From Amarobacter sp964507025 (lineage in GTDB: Bacteria > Chloroflexota > Dehalococcoidia > Tepidiformales > Tepidiformaceae): a DNA stretch of 64,000 bases. The notes under the pieces are model-generated. The model saw only the letters and a list, made by a program, of their open reading frames with translations. It searched no databases and was not told where the DNA came from. Of this stretch, positions 40,582 to 49,538 are shown piece by piece; the first letter of the stretch is position 1; each line of letters starts with the position of its first letter. The stretch spans positions 1 to 64,000 of the forward strand of contig CAZDOK010000015.1 in NCBI GenBank assembly GCA_964507025.1, in the 5' to 3' direction. The position numbers and the translations under genes were made by a program.

Positions 40582-41979
40582 GTGAGTCTCACCTCGCCGG
40601 CGGAGAGCGTACTCAGCGGTCATCGCCGCGCCCTCACCATCGGCCTCCTCATGGCCGTCACGCTGGTCGCCTTCGAAGCCCTCGCCGTCGCCACCGTCAT
40701 GCCCCGCGCCGAGGAAGACCTGGGTGGCCTCGCGCTGTACGGCTGGGCGTTCAGCGGGTTCCTGCTCGCCAGCATTGTCGGAATCACCTGGGCTGGCGAG
40801 CAGGCCGACCGCCACGGTCCCGGCCGCCCGCTGGCTGCCGGTATGACCCTCTTCGGCATCGGGCTGCTCATCGCCGGGCTTGCGCCTTCCATGCTCGTGC
40901 TCGTCATCGGCCGCATTGTCCAGGGGCTCGGAGCCGGCGCACTCCCGGCAATCGCCTATGTCGCGCTCGGCCGTGGATATCCCGAAGAGCTGCGCCCGAG
41001 AATGCTCGCGCTGCTGGCCTCCGCCTGGGTGGTGCCCGGCCTCGCCGGGCCCGCAATCAGCGGCGCCATCGCCGAGTACATCTCCTGGCGGGGCGCGTTC
41101 CTCCTCTTCGTACCCACCATCCCGCTGATGGCCGCACTCGCCCTCCCGCCCCTCTACCGCATGGGCCCGCCCGGCGGCGACCTCGCACCGTCGCGCGTCC
41201 CGGTAGCCCTGCGGCTGGCCCTGAGTGCGGGCCTCGCCCTCGGCGGCGTCGCCAGCGGAAACCCGCTCATCGGCATCCCGCTCGTGGTCCTGGGCATCGG
41301 CGCCGGCATTCCTGCCCTCCGCCTGTTGCTGCCCCCTGGCACCTTCCGGGCCCTCCCCGGGCTTCCCGCCGCGGTGGCCGGCAATGGCTTCCTCAACCTC
41401 TGCTTCTTCGGAGCCGAGGCCTTCGTTCCCTACCTCCTTACCACCCACCGCGGGTACTCCTCGTTCGTCGCCGGCCTGGCACTGACTGGCTCCACGCTGA
41501 GCTGGACGGCCGGCTCCTGGGTACAGGAACGCCTGGTGCGCCGGTTCCCACGCCCCTGGCTCGCCGCGGCGGGCGCCCTCATCGTCAGCGTCACCGTCGC
41601 CATGGTGCCCCTTGCCCTCGTCGAGGATGTCCCAGGGGCGTGGGTGGCTCTCGTTTGGACCATCGGCGGCTTCGGCATGGGCATCGCCTATCCAATGTTC
41701 TCCCTCGAACTTCTCGCCTCGTCCCCTCCAGGCCGCGAAGGCGAGGCATCGGCCTCCATGAAGCTCCACGAAACCCTCTCCGCCGCGACCGGCGTCGGCA
41801 TCGCCGGCGGCATTGTGTCCGCGGGAGATGCCGGCGGATGGGCTGGCGCCTCACTGGCTCTCGTGTTCCTCCTCGCGGCGTCCGTCGGCATCCTCACCGC
41901 CGCCGTAGCCCTCCGTCTCACCGCGCGCGCTCCAGAACCGTCGCCTCTCACCTCCGCCACCACAGCCACTGCCTCCTGA
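40582..41979 (+). CDS. Major facilitator superfamily drug-efflux-type transporter
   Basis: 465 aa, about 12-14 helices. It carries the DHA2/EmrB-like start (ALTIGLLMAVTLVAFEALAVATVMPRAEEDLGG), motif A AGEQADRHGPGRPLAAG, the helix-4 GRIVQGLGAGALPAIAYVALGR and the antiporter motif WVVPGLAGPAISG. Likely a proton-driven multidrug exporter. GTG 40582 lacks a strong ribosome site. Confidence 0.88.
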   Translation: MSLTSPAESVLSGHRRALTIGLLMAVTLVAFEALAVATVMPRAEEDLGGLALYGWAFSGFLLASIVGITWAGEQADRHGPGRPLAAGMTLFGIGLLIAGLAPSMLVLVIGRIVQGLGAGALPAIAYVALGRGYPEELRPRMLALLASAWVVPGLAGPAISGAIAEYISWRGAFLLFVPTIPLMAALALPPLYRMGPPGGDLAPSRVPVALRLALSAGLALGGVASGNPLIGIPLVVLGIGAGIPALRLLLPPGTFRALPGLPAAVAGNGFLNLCFFGAEAFVPYLLTTHRGYSSFVAGLALTGSTLSWTAGSWVQERLVRRFPRPWLAAAGALIVSVTVAMVPLALVEDVPGAWVALVWTIGGFGMGIAYPMFSLELLASSPPGREGEASASMKLHETLSAATGVGIAGGIVSAGDAGGWAGASLALVFLLAASVGILTAAVALRLTARAPEPSPLTSATTATAS

Positions 41980-42084
41980 ACGGTGAATGTCCTCCGCCTC
42001 CGGGAACGCTCTTAGGGCACTCCCCGGGAGACCCTCGCCAGGCAAGACGGTAGGATGAACCGCATCACGGCTGAAGGATCGCCC

Positions 42085-45000
42085 GTGGACGACGAACGTG
42101 CAGGCGAGCTTCCCCCGCTCCGCGATGCCGGGCTCCTTTTCGAAGCGAACCCCCGGCCGATGTGGGTATTCGATACCGAGACGCTCCACTTCCTCGACGT
42201 CAACCAGTCGGCGCTCGACCTCTACGGCTATGCCCGCGAAGAGTTCCTCCGCCTGACCCCGCGCGATATTCGCACCCCGGAAGAGCACGCCCGCTTCGAC
42301 GCCCACATGGCCACCGTCGACCCGACCGGCGTCAATCGCGCCCGCTGGCGGCACGTGACGAAGGAAGGCACCGTCCTCTCTGTCGAGGTTTCCGGGCAGG
42401 GCATCACCTACAACGGCCGCGCAGCCCGCCTCATCGTCGTCGACGATTTCACCCCCGCCGATACCGCCGAAGCCGCCCGCCAGGAGTCGGAGGCCCGCTA
42501 CAAGACACTCATCGAGCACGCACCCGATGCCATCGTCGTGCTCGATGTCGATGCCGGCACCTTCGTCGAAGCCAACGAAAACGCATGCCGGCTGTTTGGG
42601 CATACCCGCGCCCAATTGTCCTCACTGACGGTCGGGGACGTCTCGCCCGAGTTCCAGCCCGACGGGCGCCCTTCCGCTGCAGCCGCCTCCGAGGTGATCG
42701 ACCGCGCCCTTCGCGGCGAAGCCCCGGTCTTCGAATGGCTCCACCGCTCTGCCACCGGCGATGAGATCCTCTGCGAAGTCCGCCTGGTCCGGCTCCCATC
42801 CGCGTCGCGCAGGCTCATCCGGGGCAGCATGACCGACATCCGCGACCGGAAGGCCGCCGAGCTCTCAGCCAGCAGGCTTGGCGCCATCGTCGAATTCTCC
42901 CTGGATGCCATGGTCGCCACCGACCTCGCGGGCCACGTCATCACCTGGAACCGCGGTGCCGAGCATCTCTTCGGCTACACCGCCCGGGAGATGCTGGGTC
43001 AGACAACCGAGCGCTTCCTTGTTCCCGGCGAGGAAGAGGCGCGCATGCGCATCCGCGAGGCCGTCATCGGCCGGGGTGAGAGCATCGAGGGCACGGAGCG
43101 CACCTGGCTTCGCAAAGACGGCACCACTGTGACCACGTCGTCCTCATACTTCCCCATTCGCGATCCTCGCGGAGATATCACAGGGGTCGGTAGCGTGGCC
43201 CGAGATATCGGCGACCGCAAGGCTGCGGAGCTCGCCCTCCGCGCCAGCGAAGCCCGCTTCCAGCTGGCCTTGCGCGCGTCCCAGCTCGGAATCTGGACCT
43301 GGGATACCGCCGCCAACACCATGGAGTGGTCCCCCGAGGCGGCGACCATCCTCGACCGCTCACCCGCCGAAATGCCACCAACCATCGGTGAGACGCTCCT
43401 TCTCATCCACCCCGACGATCTCTCACGGACGCGCGCGGTCTCGCTCGATGATCTCGCCTCGGGCAACCCCATCGAGTTCCGTATGGTTCTACCCTCGGGT
43501 CAATACCGTTGGGTCGCCGTCACCGGTATGCGGGCCGCTGATGGCTCGCAATCCGTAACAGGCGTCATCCGCGATATCAACGAAAGCAAGCTCGCCGAAG
43601 CAGAGCTCCGCGAAAGCGAGAGCCGAGTCCGCGACATCCTCGAAAGCCTCTCCACCGCCATCTGGGTCTCGGATGGCCGCGCAGCGCTCCTTGTGAATGG
43701 CGAGCTCGAACGCATCACTGGCTATCCCCGGGAGCTCCTCCTCCAGGATGGGTCCCTCGCCGCGCTCATCCATCCCGATGACCGCCAGGTCATGCTCGAA
43801 CACTACCAGCGTCGGATCCGCGGCGAGGAGCGCGTCAGCCGCTACGAGATCCGCATCACCCGCTCCGACGGTAAGGTGCGATACCTGGCTGTCTCGGCGA
43901 GCGCGATCGCCTTTGGAGGAGCAACGGCCTCACTCGTCTCGGCATTCGACGTCACCGAACGCCGGCGCGCCGAGGACGAGCTGCGCGAGAGCGAGGAGCG
44001 CTTTCGCTCACTCGCCGATTCGGCCCCCATCTTCATCTGGACAGCCGGGAACGACCGCCAGATCGACTTCTTCAATGCCACCTGGCGCAACTTCACCGGC
44101 CGGCCCATGGAGGAAGACGCCGGTTACGGCTGGACGCAGGTCATCCACCCCGAAGACCTTGACGCCACGGTCGACACCTACGAGGCCAACTTCGACACCC
44201 GTTCCCCCTATTCCATGCGCTACCGCCTCCGCCGCCACGATGGCGAGTACCGCTGGATCCTGGAACATGGCACGCCCCGTTATGCCGGCGATGGCGCATT
44301 CCTCGGGTTCATTGGCGCCTGCCTCGATATCCACGAGACCGTCCTCGCCGAAGAAGAGATCCGAGCAAGTGAGGAGCGCTTCCGCAGCCTCGTCGAGACC
44401 GTCCCGGTGGGCATCTGGGCCTGGGATGGCACCGACGTCATCATGGTCAACGCCGCCCTCGAACGCCTGATCGGCTTTCCCCGCGATCGCCTCACCGAGC
44501 GCGACTTCCTTGGCTCCCGAATGGACCCCGAGGACCGCGCGATAATTCGCGCCCGCGCCGCCCGCCGCATGGCCGGCGAACCCGTCGACCCGCCCTACGT
44601 CGAAATCCACATGACCGACGCGCGAGACCGCGTGCTCACATTCGAGCTCCACTCCACCATCGTCACGCTCGCCGGCCAGCGCGTCTGGCTCAACTCGGTC
44701 ATCGATGTCACGGAGCGCCGCGCCGCCGAAGAGGAACGCCGCCGCCTCGACCGCCAGATGCAGCAGACCCAGAAGCTCGAAAGCCTCGGCATCCTCGCTG
44801 GTGGCATCGCCCACGACTTCAACAATCTCCTCGTCGCCATCCTCGGCAACGCGGGGCTCGCCCTCCTCGAGCTTCCCCCCGAGTCCCCGGCCCGCCAGAC
44901 GGTCCAGGCGATCGAGACCGCCGCCCAGCGCGCCGCAGACCTCACCCGCCAGATGCTTGCCTACTCCGGCAAGGGCAAGTTTGTCATCGAGCCCCTCAAT

Positions 45001-45915
45001 CTCTCCCGCGTCGTCGAGGAGATGGCACACCTGCTCGAAGTCTCCGTCTCAAAGCGCGCCGTTCTGAAGTACCACTTCGCGCCCAACCTCCCGCCCATCG
45101 AGGCGGATGCCACCCAGGTCCGCCAGGTCATCATGAATCTCATCACCAACGCTTCGGATGCCATCGGTGACCGTAGCGGCGTCATCTCCGTTTCCACCGG
45201 CATGCAGTACGCCGACCGCGCCTACCTCCGCGAGTCGTACCTCGATGCCGACCTCCCCGAGGGCGACTACGTCTACATCGAGGTCGCCGATACCGGCGAA
45301 GGCATGGACGAGGCCACGCGCGCCCGCATCTTCGATCCGTTCTTCACCACCAAGTTCACCGGCCGCGGCCTCGGGCTCGCCGCCGTCCTCGGCATCATTC
45401 GCGGCCACCGCGCCGCCATCAAGCTCTACTCCGAACCCGGCCGCGGCACCACGTTCAAGGTCCTCTTTCCGGTCGCTGGCTCCTCCCTCACCAGGTCGCC
45501 CGCCCCCGAGCCCCAACCCCCATCCGAAGCGGTGCCAGTCCAGCGAGGCACCATCCTCGCCGTTGACGACGATGAAACCGTGCGCACCGTGACTCGCCGC
45601 ATCCTCGAGCGCTCCGGCTTCACCGTGCTTCTCGCCGCCGATGGTGTCGAGGCGCTCCAGGTCTATCGCGCCACCCCCGGCATTTCCCTGGTGATCCTCG
45701 ACATGACCATGCCTCACATGGACGGCGAGGAGTGCTTCCGCGAACTCCGCCACCTCGACCCGGGGGTTCGCGTCCTGCTCACCAGCGGCTACAACGAGCA
45801 GGACGCCACCGAGCGCTTCGTCGGCAAGGGCCTCGCCGGGTTCATCCAGAAGCCCTACCGCCCCGCCGATCTGCTCGGCAAGGTCGAAGAAGTCCTCACC
45901 TTGAACCGGCCCTGA
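42085..45915 (+). CDS. Soluble hybrid histidine kinase with seven PAS domains
   Basis: 1276 aa, no membrane helix. Seven PAS/PAC units span roughly residues 10-880, each ending in a DITERR-like linker (DIRDRKAAEL, DIGDRKAAEL, DINESKLAEA, DVTERRRAED, DIHETVLAEE, DVTERRAAEE). The kinase core has phospho-His H910 (ILAGGIAHDFNNLL), an N-box (VIMNLITNASDAIGD), and ADTGEGMDEATRARIFDPFFTTK then GRGLGLAAVLGI. A C-terminal receiver has phosphoacceptor D1206 (LVILDMTMPHMDGEE). GTG 42085 has AAGGA 6 nt upstream; ATG 42055 overlaps a TAGGAT -10-like hexamer and is less likely. No partner output gene is obvious. Confidence 0.93.
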   Translation: MDDERAGELPPLRDAGLLFEANPRPMWVFDTETLHFLDVNQSALDLYGYAREEFLRLTPRDIRTPEEHARFDAHMATVDPTGVNRARWRHVTKEGTVLSVEVSGQGITYNGRAARLIVVDDFTPADTAEAARQESEARYKTLIEHAPDAIVVLDVDAGTFVEANENACRLFGHTRAQLSSLTVGDVSPEFQPDGRPSAAAASEVIDRALRGEAPVFEWLHRSATGDEILCEVRLVRLPSASRRLIRGSMTDIRDRKAAELSASRLGAIVEFSLDAMVATDLAGHVITWNRGAEHLFGYTAREMLGQTTERFLVPGEEEARMRIREAVIGRGESIEGTERTWLRKDGTTVTTSSSYFPIRDPRGDITGVGSVARDIGDRKAAELALRASEARFQLALRASQLGIWTWDTAANTMEWSPEAATILDRSPAEMPPTIGETLLLIHPDDLSRTRAVSLDDLASGNPIEFRMVLPSGQYRWVAVTGMRAADGSQSVTGVIRDINESKLAEAELRESESRVRDILESLSTAIWVSDGRAALLVNGELERITGYPRELLLQDGSLAALIHPDDRQVMLEHYQRRIRGEERVSRYEIRITRSDGKVRYLAVSASAIAFGGATASLVSAFDVTERRRAEDELRESEERFRSLADSAPIFIWTAGNDRQIDFFNATWRNFTGRPMEEDAGYGWTQVIHPEDLDATVDTYEANFDTRSPYSMRYRLRRHDGEYRWILEHGTPRYAGDGAFLGFIGACLDIHETVLAEEEIRASEERFRSLVETVPVGIWAWDGTDVIMVNAALERLIGFPRDRLTERDFLGSRMDPEDRAIIRARAARRMAGEPVDPPYVEIHMTDARDRVLTFELHSTIVTLAGQRVWLNSVIDVTERRAAEEERRRLDRQMQQTQKLESLGILAGGIAHDFNNLLVAILGNAGLALLELPPESPARQTVQAIETAAQRAADLTRQMLAYSGKGKFVIEPLNLSRVVEEMAHLLEVSVSKRAVLKYHFAPNLPPIEADATQVRQVIMNLITNASDAIGDRSGVISVSTGMQYADRAYLRESYLDADLPEGDYVYIEVADTGEGMDEATRARIFDPFFTTKFTGRGLGLAAVLGIIRGHRAAIKLYSEPGRGTTFKVLFPVAGSSLTRSPAPEPQPPSEAVPVQRGTILAVDDDETVRTVTRRILERSGFTVLLAADGVEALQVYRATPGISLVILDMTMPHMDGEECFRELRHLDPGVRVLLTSGYNEQDATERFVGKGLAGFIQKPYRPADLLGKVEEVLTLNRP

Positions 45916-46016
45916 CCTGCCCAAACGACCGGCTCCCTTCCTCCCCCATCGGGCGGTCCCGCTTCCGTGTCCACCCGGCACGATGGTGACATCCCGCGTC
46001 GCCCCTGGAGGAGCAC

Positions 46017-46916
46017 ATGTCCACCGGTCTCTCCGAACTCTCTGACTCCCTGGCCGCAGCCGTCCAACACGCCGCCGCCTTCACTGTGCTGGTCAGCGCG
46101 CGCCGGCGATTTCCTGCCAGCGGCATTGCATGGTCCACCGATGGCGTGATTGTCACCGCTGACCACGTTCTTGAGCGCGAGGACAAGGTCGAGGTCGTTC
46201 TCCCTTCGGGAGAACGGCTCGCCGCGACCGTTGCCGGCCGGGATCCCGGCTCCGATATTGCGGCCCTTCGCGTCGCCGCCGCCCTCACGCCCGCCGAATC
46301 GGCGCCGGATGGCGCGGCACGCGTCGGCAGCCTGGTCCTTGCCCTGGGGCGCCCAACCGCCGAGGGCCCAATGGCATCCTTTGGCGTGATCAGCGCCATC
46401 GGCGGCCCATGGCGCACGTTCCGCGGCGCCGAGGTCGAAGGCTACATCCGCCCTGATACCACCTTCTACCCAGGCTTCTCCGGCGGGCCGCTCATCGATG
46501 CTTACGGTCGCGTCCTCGGCATGAATAGCAGCCGCCTCGGCCGGGGTTCCGGCCTCACCATCCCCTCCGCTGCGCTCTCTCGCATCGTCGCCGACCTTCT
46601 CGCCGCTGGCAGGGTACGGCGTGCGTACCTCGGCATCAGCTCCCAGGTCGTCCGCCTCCCCGCGTCTGCCGCCCCCACCCTCGAAGGCCGCGAGACGGGC
46701 CTCCTCATCGTGGCCGTCGAACCCGGCAGCCCCGCTGACGCGGCAGGCCTCTTGGTCGGCGATATCCTCGTCGCACTCGCCTCGAGCGCGCTGACCGATA
46801 CCGATGACCTCCAGGCTGCCCTCAGCGCCGGTTGCATCGGGCAGCCTACGCCTGTCACCGTCGTCCGCGCCGGCGAAGTGCGCGACCTCAGTGTCACGCC
46901 AGGCGAACGTGCCTGA
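46017..46916 (+). CDS. HtrA-like serine protease with PDZ domain, no export signal
   Basis: 299 aa. Trypsin-type S1C domain with triad H50 (TADHVL), D80 (PGSDIAALRV) and S155 (GFSGGPLIDAYG; most relatives have GNSGGP). The PDZ domain spans about 210-295 (YLGISSQVVRLP, VEPGSPADAAGLLVGDILVALAS). There is no signal peptide or membrane anchor, so it appears cytoplasmic, unlike typical DegP/HtrA. GGAGG precedes ATG 46017. A terminator hairpin starts one base after the stop. Confidence 0.88.
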   Translation: MSTGLSELSDSLAAAVQHAAAFTVLVSARRRFPASGIAWSTDGVIVTADHVLEREDKVEVVLPSGERLAATVAGRDPGSDIAALRVAAALTPAESAPDGAARVGSLVLALGRPTAEGPMASFGVISAIGGPWRTFRGAEVEGYIRPDTTFYPGFSGGPLIDAYGRVLGMNSSRLGRGSGLTIPSAALSRIVADLLAAGRVRRAYLGISSQVVRLPASAAPTLEGRETGLLIVAVEPGSPADAAGLLVGDILVALASSALTDTDDLQAALSAGCIGQPTPVTVVRAGEVRDLSVTPGERA

Positions 46917-46937
46917 TGCCCGGGCATGCCCCGGGCA
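46917..46937 (+). terminator. Hairpin immediately after the protease gene
   Basis: An 8-bp stem TGCCCGGG / CCCGGGCA with loop CATGC. It separates the protease from the LuxR regulator. No T-tract. Confidence 0.5.
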
Positions 46938-46981
46938 GCCCCCTCAGGCAGGCGCCGAACGGCTACCATCGAACAAGGCCC

Positions 46982-47587
46982 ATGCAGGAAGCTGCCAACA
47001 CCATCCCGCTGATTCGCGTGGCCGTTCGCGCGGCCTATCCCTCCGTGCGCGCCGGCCTCCGCGCCATGCTCGCAGCTGAGCCCGGCTTCCTCCTGGTGGA
47101 CGAGGGGGACGATGAAGCCGACGTCACCGTCGCGGACCTCGACGGCGCCGCCAGCCCTCGCGACTGGCCCCGCGGCCCGGCGGTCCTCCTCGCGGATTCC
47201 CCTGCCGACTTCGCAGCCACCGTCCCGGCCGATGGAATCCCGATGGCCTACATCCTCAAGGAGGCCACGGGCGCGGAACTCGCGGCGGCCGTTCGGGCCG
47301 TCGCCGCCGGGCTCGTGGTCTTCGAACCCGCCATCGCCGCACTGTGGCAAAGCCCACAGGTCGGCGATGCAGCCGTTCCCGCGGGCTCCCCGACCCTCTC
47401 GCCACGTGAGCTCGAGGTCCTGCGCCTGGTTGCGGCGGGCCAGCCCAACAAGTCCATCGCTCTCCTGCTCGGCATCAGCGAGCACACCGTGAAGTTCCAC
47501 GTGGGCACCGTTCTCGGAAAGCTCAACGCCGCCAGCCGCGCGGAGGCCGTCGCACTTGCCGTCCGCGCCGGCCTCCTCCCGCTCTGA
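46982..47587 (+). CDS. LuxR-family regulator with a degenerate receiver domain
   Basis: 201 aa. The N-terminal 120 residues follow the receiver pattern but lack the acidic pair (IRVAVRAAYPSVRAGLRAML where DDH or similar is expected). An aspartate remains near the phosphoacceptor position (DVTVADLDG), and a Lys in MAYILKEATG matches the usual KxAT. The C-terminal HTH is intact: LSPRELEVLRLVAAGQPNKSIALLLGISEHTVKFHVGTVLGKL. It probably works without phosphorylation. ATG 46982 follows a TACCAT hexamer by 12 nt. Confidence 0.85.
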   Translation: MQEAANTIPLIRVAVRAAYPSVRAGLRAMLAAEPGFLLVDEGDDEADVTVADLDGAASPRDWPRGPAVLLADSPADFAATVPADGIPMAYILKEATGAELAAAVRAVAAGLVVFEPAIAALWQSPQVGDAAVPAGSPTLSPRELEVLRLVAAGQPNKSIALLLGISEHTVKFHVGTVLGKLNAASRAEAVALAVRAGLLPL

Positions 47588-47588
47588 G

Positions 47589-49535
47589 CTACTCCAGCTC
47601 GACGAGTCTGTCGCCCTCGCGGACAGTATCGCCCGCCGCGACGCACACCTCGCTCACCACTCCCGCCTCCGGCGCGGCGATCCGGTGCTCCATCTTCATC
47701 GCATCCAGCGTCAGCAGCAGTTGGCCCGCCTCGACCGCGTCGCCAGCCACCACCCGGACCGATGCGACGGTTCCGGCGAGTGGCGCCACAACTGCCACAG
47801 CTCCGGCTGTCGCGGCGTGCGGCCGCCGCGGTATTGGAGGGGGCGCCTCGATCCGGATCAGCGATTCCGCCCCATCCAGTCCTCGCACACGCACGCCACC
47901 GGCCTCGTGGGCAACCTCCAGCAAGGTTCCGCCGACGCCAACCCGGAACGACGTCCCGCCCGTCAGGCCGCGCTCAACGCGAACAACCCGGGACTGGCTG
48001 TCGACCACGACATCCAGCGCCGCGCCACGCCCCCGGACTTCCACGGTCGAACGCTCCGGCCCGCTCGAGAGCCACAGCGCCGCGCCACCCGCACCGATCC
48101 AGTGGGCGCCCTGCCACGGGCCGGCACCTCCAGGCGTGCCTTGCGCAAGAGTCCCCGCGGCCGCGGCCGCGGCCCAGTGCTCCAGCGGCACCCCGGCGGC
48201 CAGCAACTCCCCCATCGCCGAATCGAGCCAGTCGACCGTCGCCGCGCCCCGCACGAAGTCCCGGTGGACAAGTATGCGCTCCACGAACCGCAGGTTCGTC
48301 GCCACACCATCGATCTCGAGCGCGCCCAGGCCCGACCGTGCAACTGCGAGCGACTCCTGCCGGTTCGCGCCATGCCCGATCACCTTCGCGAGCAGCGAAT
48401 CGTAGCTCCCCGGCACGGCATCTCCGCGCGCGTACCCGGCATCGATCCGGGCTGCACCGCGGTACTCCCAGACGCCTAGCCGCCCGCCCCCACCCATGAA
48501 CCCGTTCCAGGGGTCTTCGGCGTTCACCCGGACCTCAACAGCATGGCCTTCGAAGCGCACGTCCTCCTGCCGGAACGGCAGCGCCTCGCCGGCTGCCACC
48601 CGCAGTTGTAGTTCCACCAGGTCCAGCCCCGTCACCGCCTCCGTCACCGGGTGCTCCACCTGCAAGCGCGGGTTCACCTCGATGAAGTACCACCCGTCGG
48701 CCGCCACCAGGAACTCGAACGTCCCGGCGTTCACATAGCCGGATGCCCGCGCGAGCTTGAGCGCGGCTCCGGTCAGTTCCGCCCGCAGGCCTTCATCGAC
48801 CACCGGGCTCGGCGATTCCTCAATGAGCTTCTGGTGGCGCCGCTGGACCGAGCAGTCACGCTCGCCGAGGTGAACGGCATTGCCGTGCCGGTCCGCAATG
48901 ATCTGCACCTCCACGTGGTGGGCGTCCCGCACCAGCTTCTCAATCAACAACCCTCCATCTCCGAAGGCAGCCACGGCCTCCCGCCGCGCGCTCTCGATTG
49001 CCCCGGGAAGCTCCTCTGCCGCGAACACCTGGCGCATCCCGCGTCCGCCGCCTCCGCCGCGCGCTTTCAGCATCACCGGGTACCCAATACGTGCAGCCTC
49101 CCGGCCCAGCGTCTCCGGGTCATCATCACCATCCCAGCCCGGGACCACCGGCACTCCCTGGGCCTGGGCCAGCCGCCGCGCCGTCCCCTTGTCGCCCAGG
49201 GCCTGCAGCACCCCGGGTGGCGGCCCAACGAAGACGATCCCTTCCGCCGCGCACCGCTCCGCGACGTCTGGCCGTTCGCTCAGGAACCCATAGCCCGGGT
49301 GGATCGCCTGGCAGTCTTCAGCCTTCGCCGCGCTGATGATCCCGTCCAGATCGAGGTACGTGTCGGCCGCGCTGTGACCGTCCAGTTCCACCACCGCGTC
49401 AGCCGTCCGTGCCGCCAGCCCACGCTTGTCGGGGAGCGAGGCAACCACAACGGCCCGGATGCCCATCCGCCGGAGCGTCCCCGCGATACGCACCGCAATC
49501 TCACCGCGGTTGGCGATCAGCACGCTCCTGAACAT
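47589..49535 (-). CDS. Acyl-CoA carboxylase biotin carboxylase/BCCP subunit (MccA-like)
   Basis: 648 aa. Biotin carboxylase domain (FRSVLIANRGEIAVRI, IHPGYGFLSE, LKARGGGGGRGMR, ERDCSVQRRHQKLIEESPSP, FIEVNPRLQVEHPVTE) followed by a linker and a C-terminal biotinyl domain with LDAMKMEH; the biotinylated lysine is K614, 34 residues from the end. It supplies carboxybiotin to a carboxyltransferase, most likely the MccB-like protein at 34284. GGAGG precedes ATG 49535, and the start overlaps the AI-2E gene's stop codon region. Confidence 0.93.
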   Translation of the reverse strand: MFRSVLIANRGEIAVRIAGTLRRMGIRAVVVASLPDKRGLAARTADAVVELDGHSAADTYLDLDGIISAAKAEDCQAIHPGYGFLSERPDVAERCAAEGIVFVGPPPGVLQALGDKGTARRLAQAQGVPVVPGWDGDDDPETLGREAARIGYPVMLKARGGGGGRGMRQVFAAEELPGAIESARREAVAAFGDGGLLIEKLVRDAHHVEVQIIADRHGNAVHLGERDCSVQRRHQKLIEESPSPVVDEGLRAELTGAALKLARASGYVNAGTFEFLVAADGWYFIEVNPRLQVEHPVTEAVTGLDLVELQLRVAAGEALPFRQEDVRFEGHAVEVRVNAEDPWNGFMGGGGRLGVWEYRGAARIDAGYARGDAVPGSYDSLLAKVIGHGANRQESLAVARSGLGALEIDGVATNLRFVERILVHRDFVRGAATVDWLDSAMGELLAAGVPLEHWAAAAAAGTLAQGTPGGAGPWQGAHWIGAGGAALWLSSGPERSTVEVRGRGAALDVVVDSQSRVVRVERGLTGGTSFRVGVGGTLLEVAHEAGGVRVRGLDGAESLIRIEAPPPIPRRPHAATAGAVAVVAPLAGTVASVRVVAGDAVEAGQLLLTLDAMKMEHRIAAPEAGVVSEVCVAAGDTVREGDRLVELE

Positions 49536-49538
49536 CGT

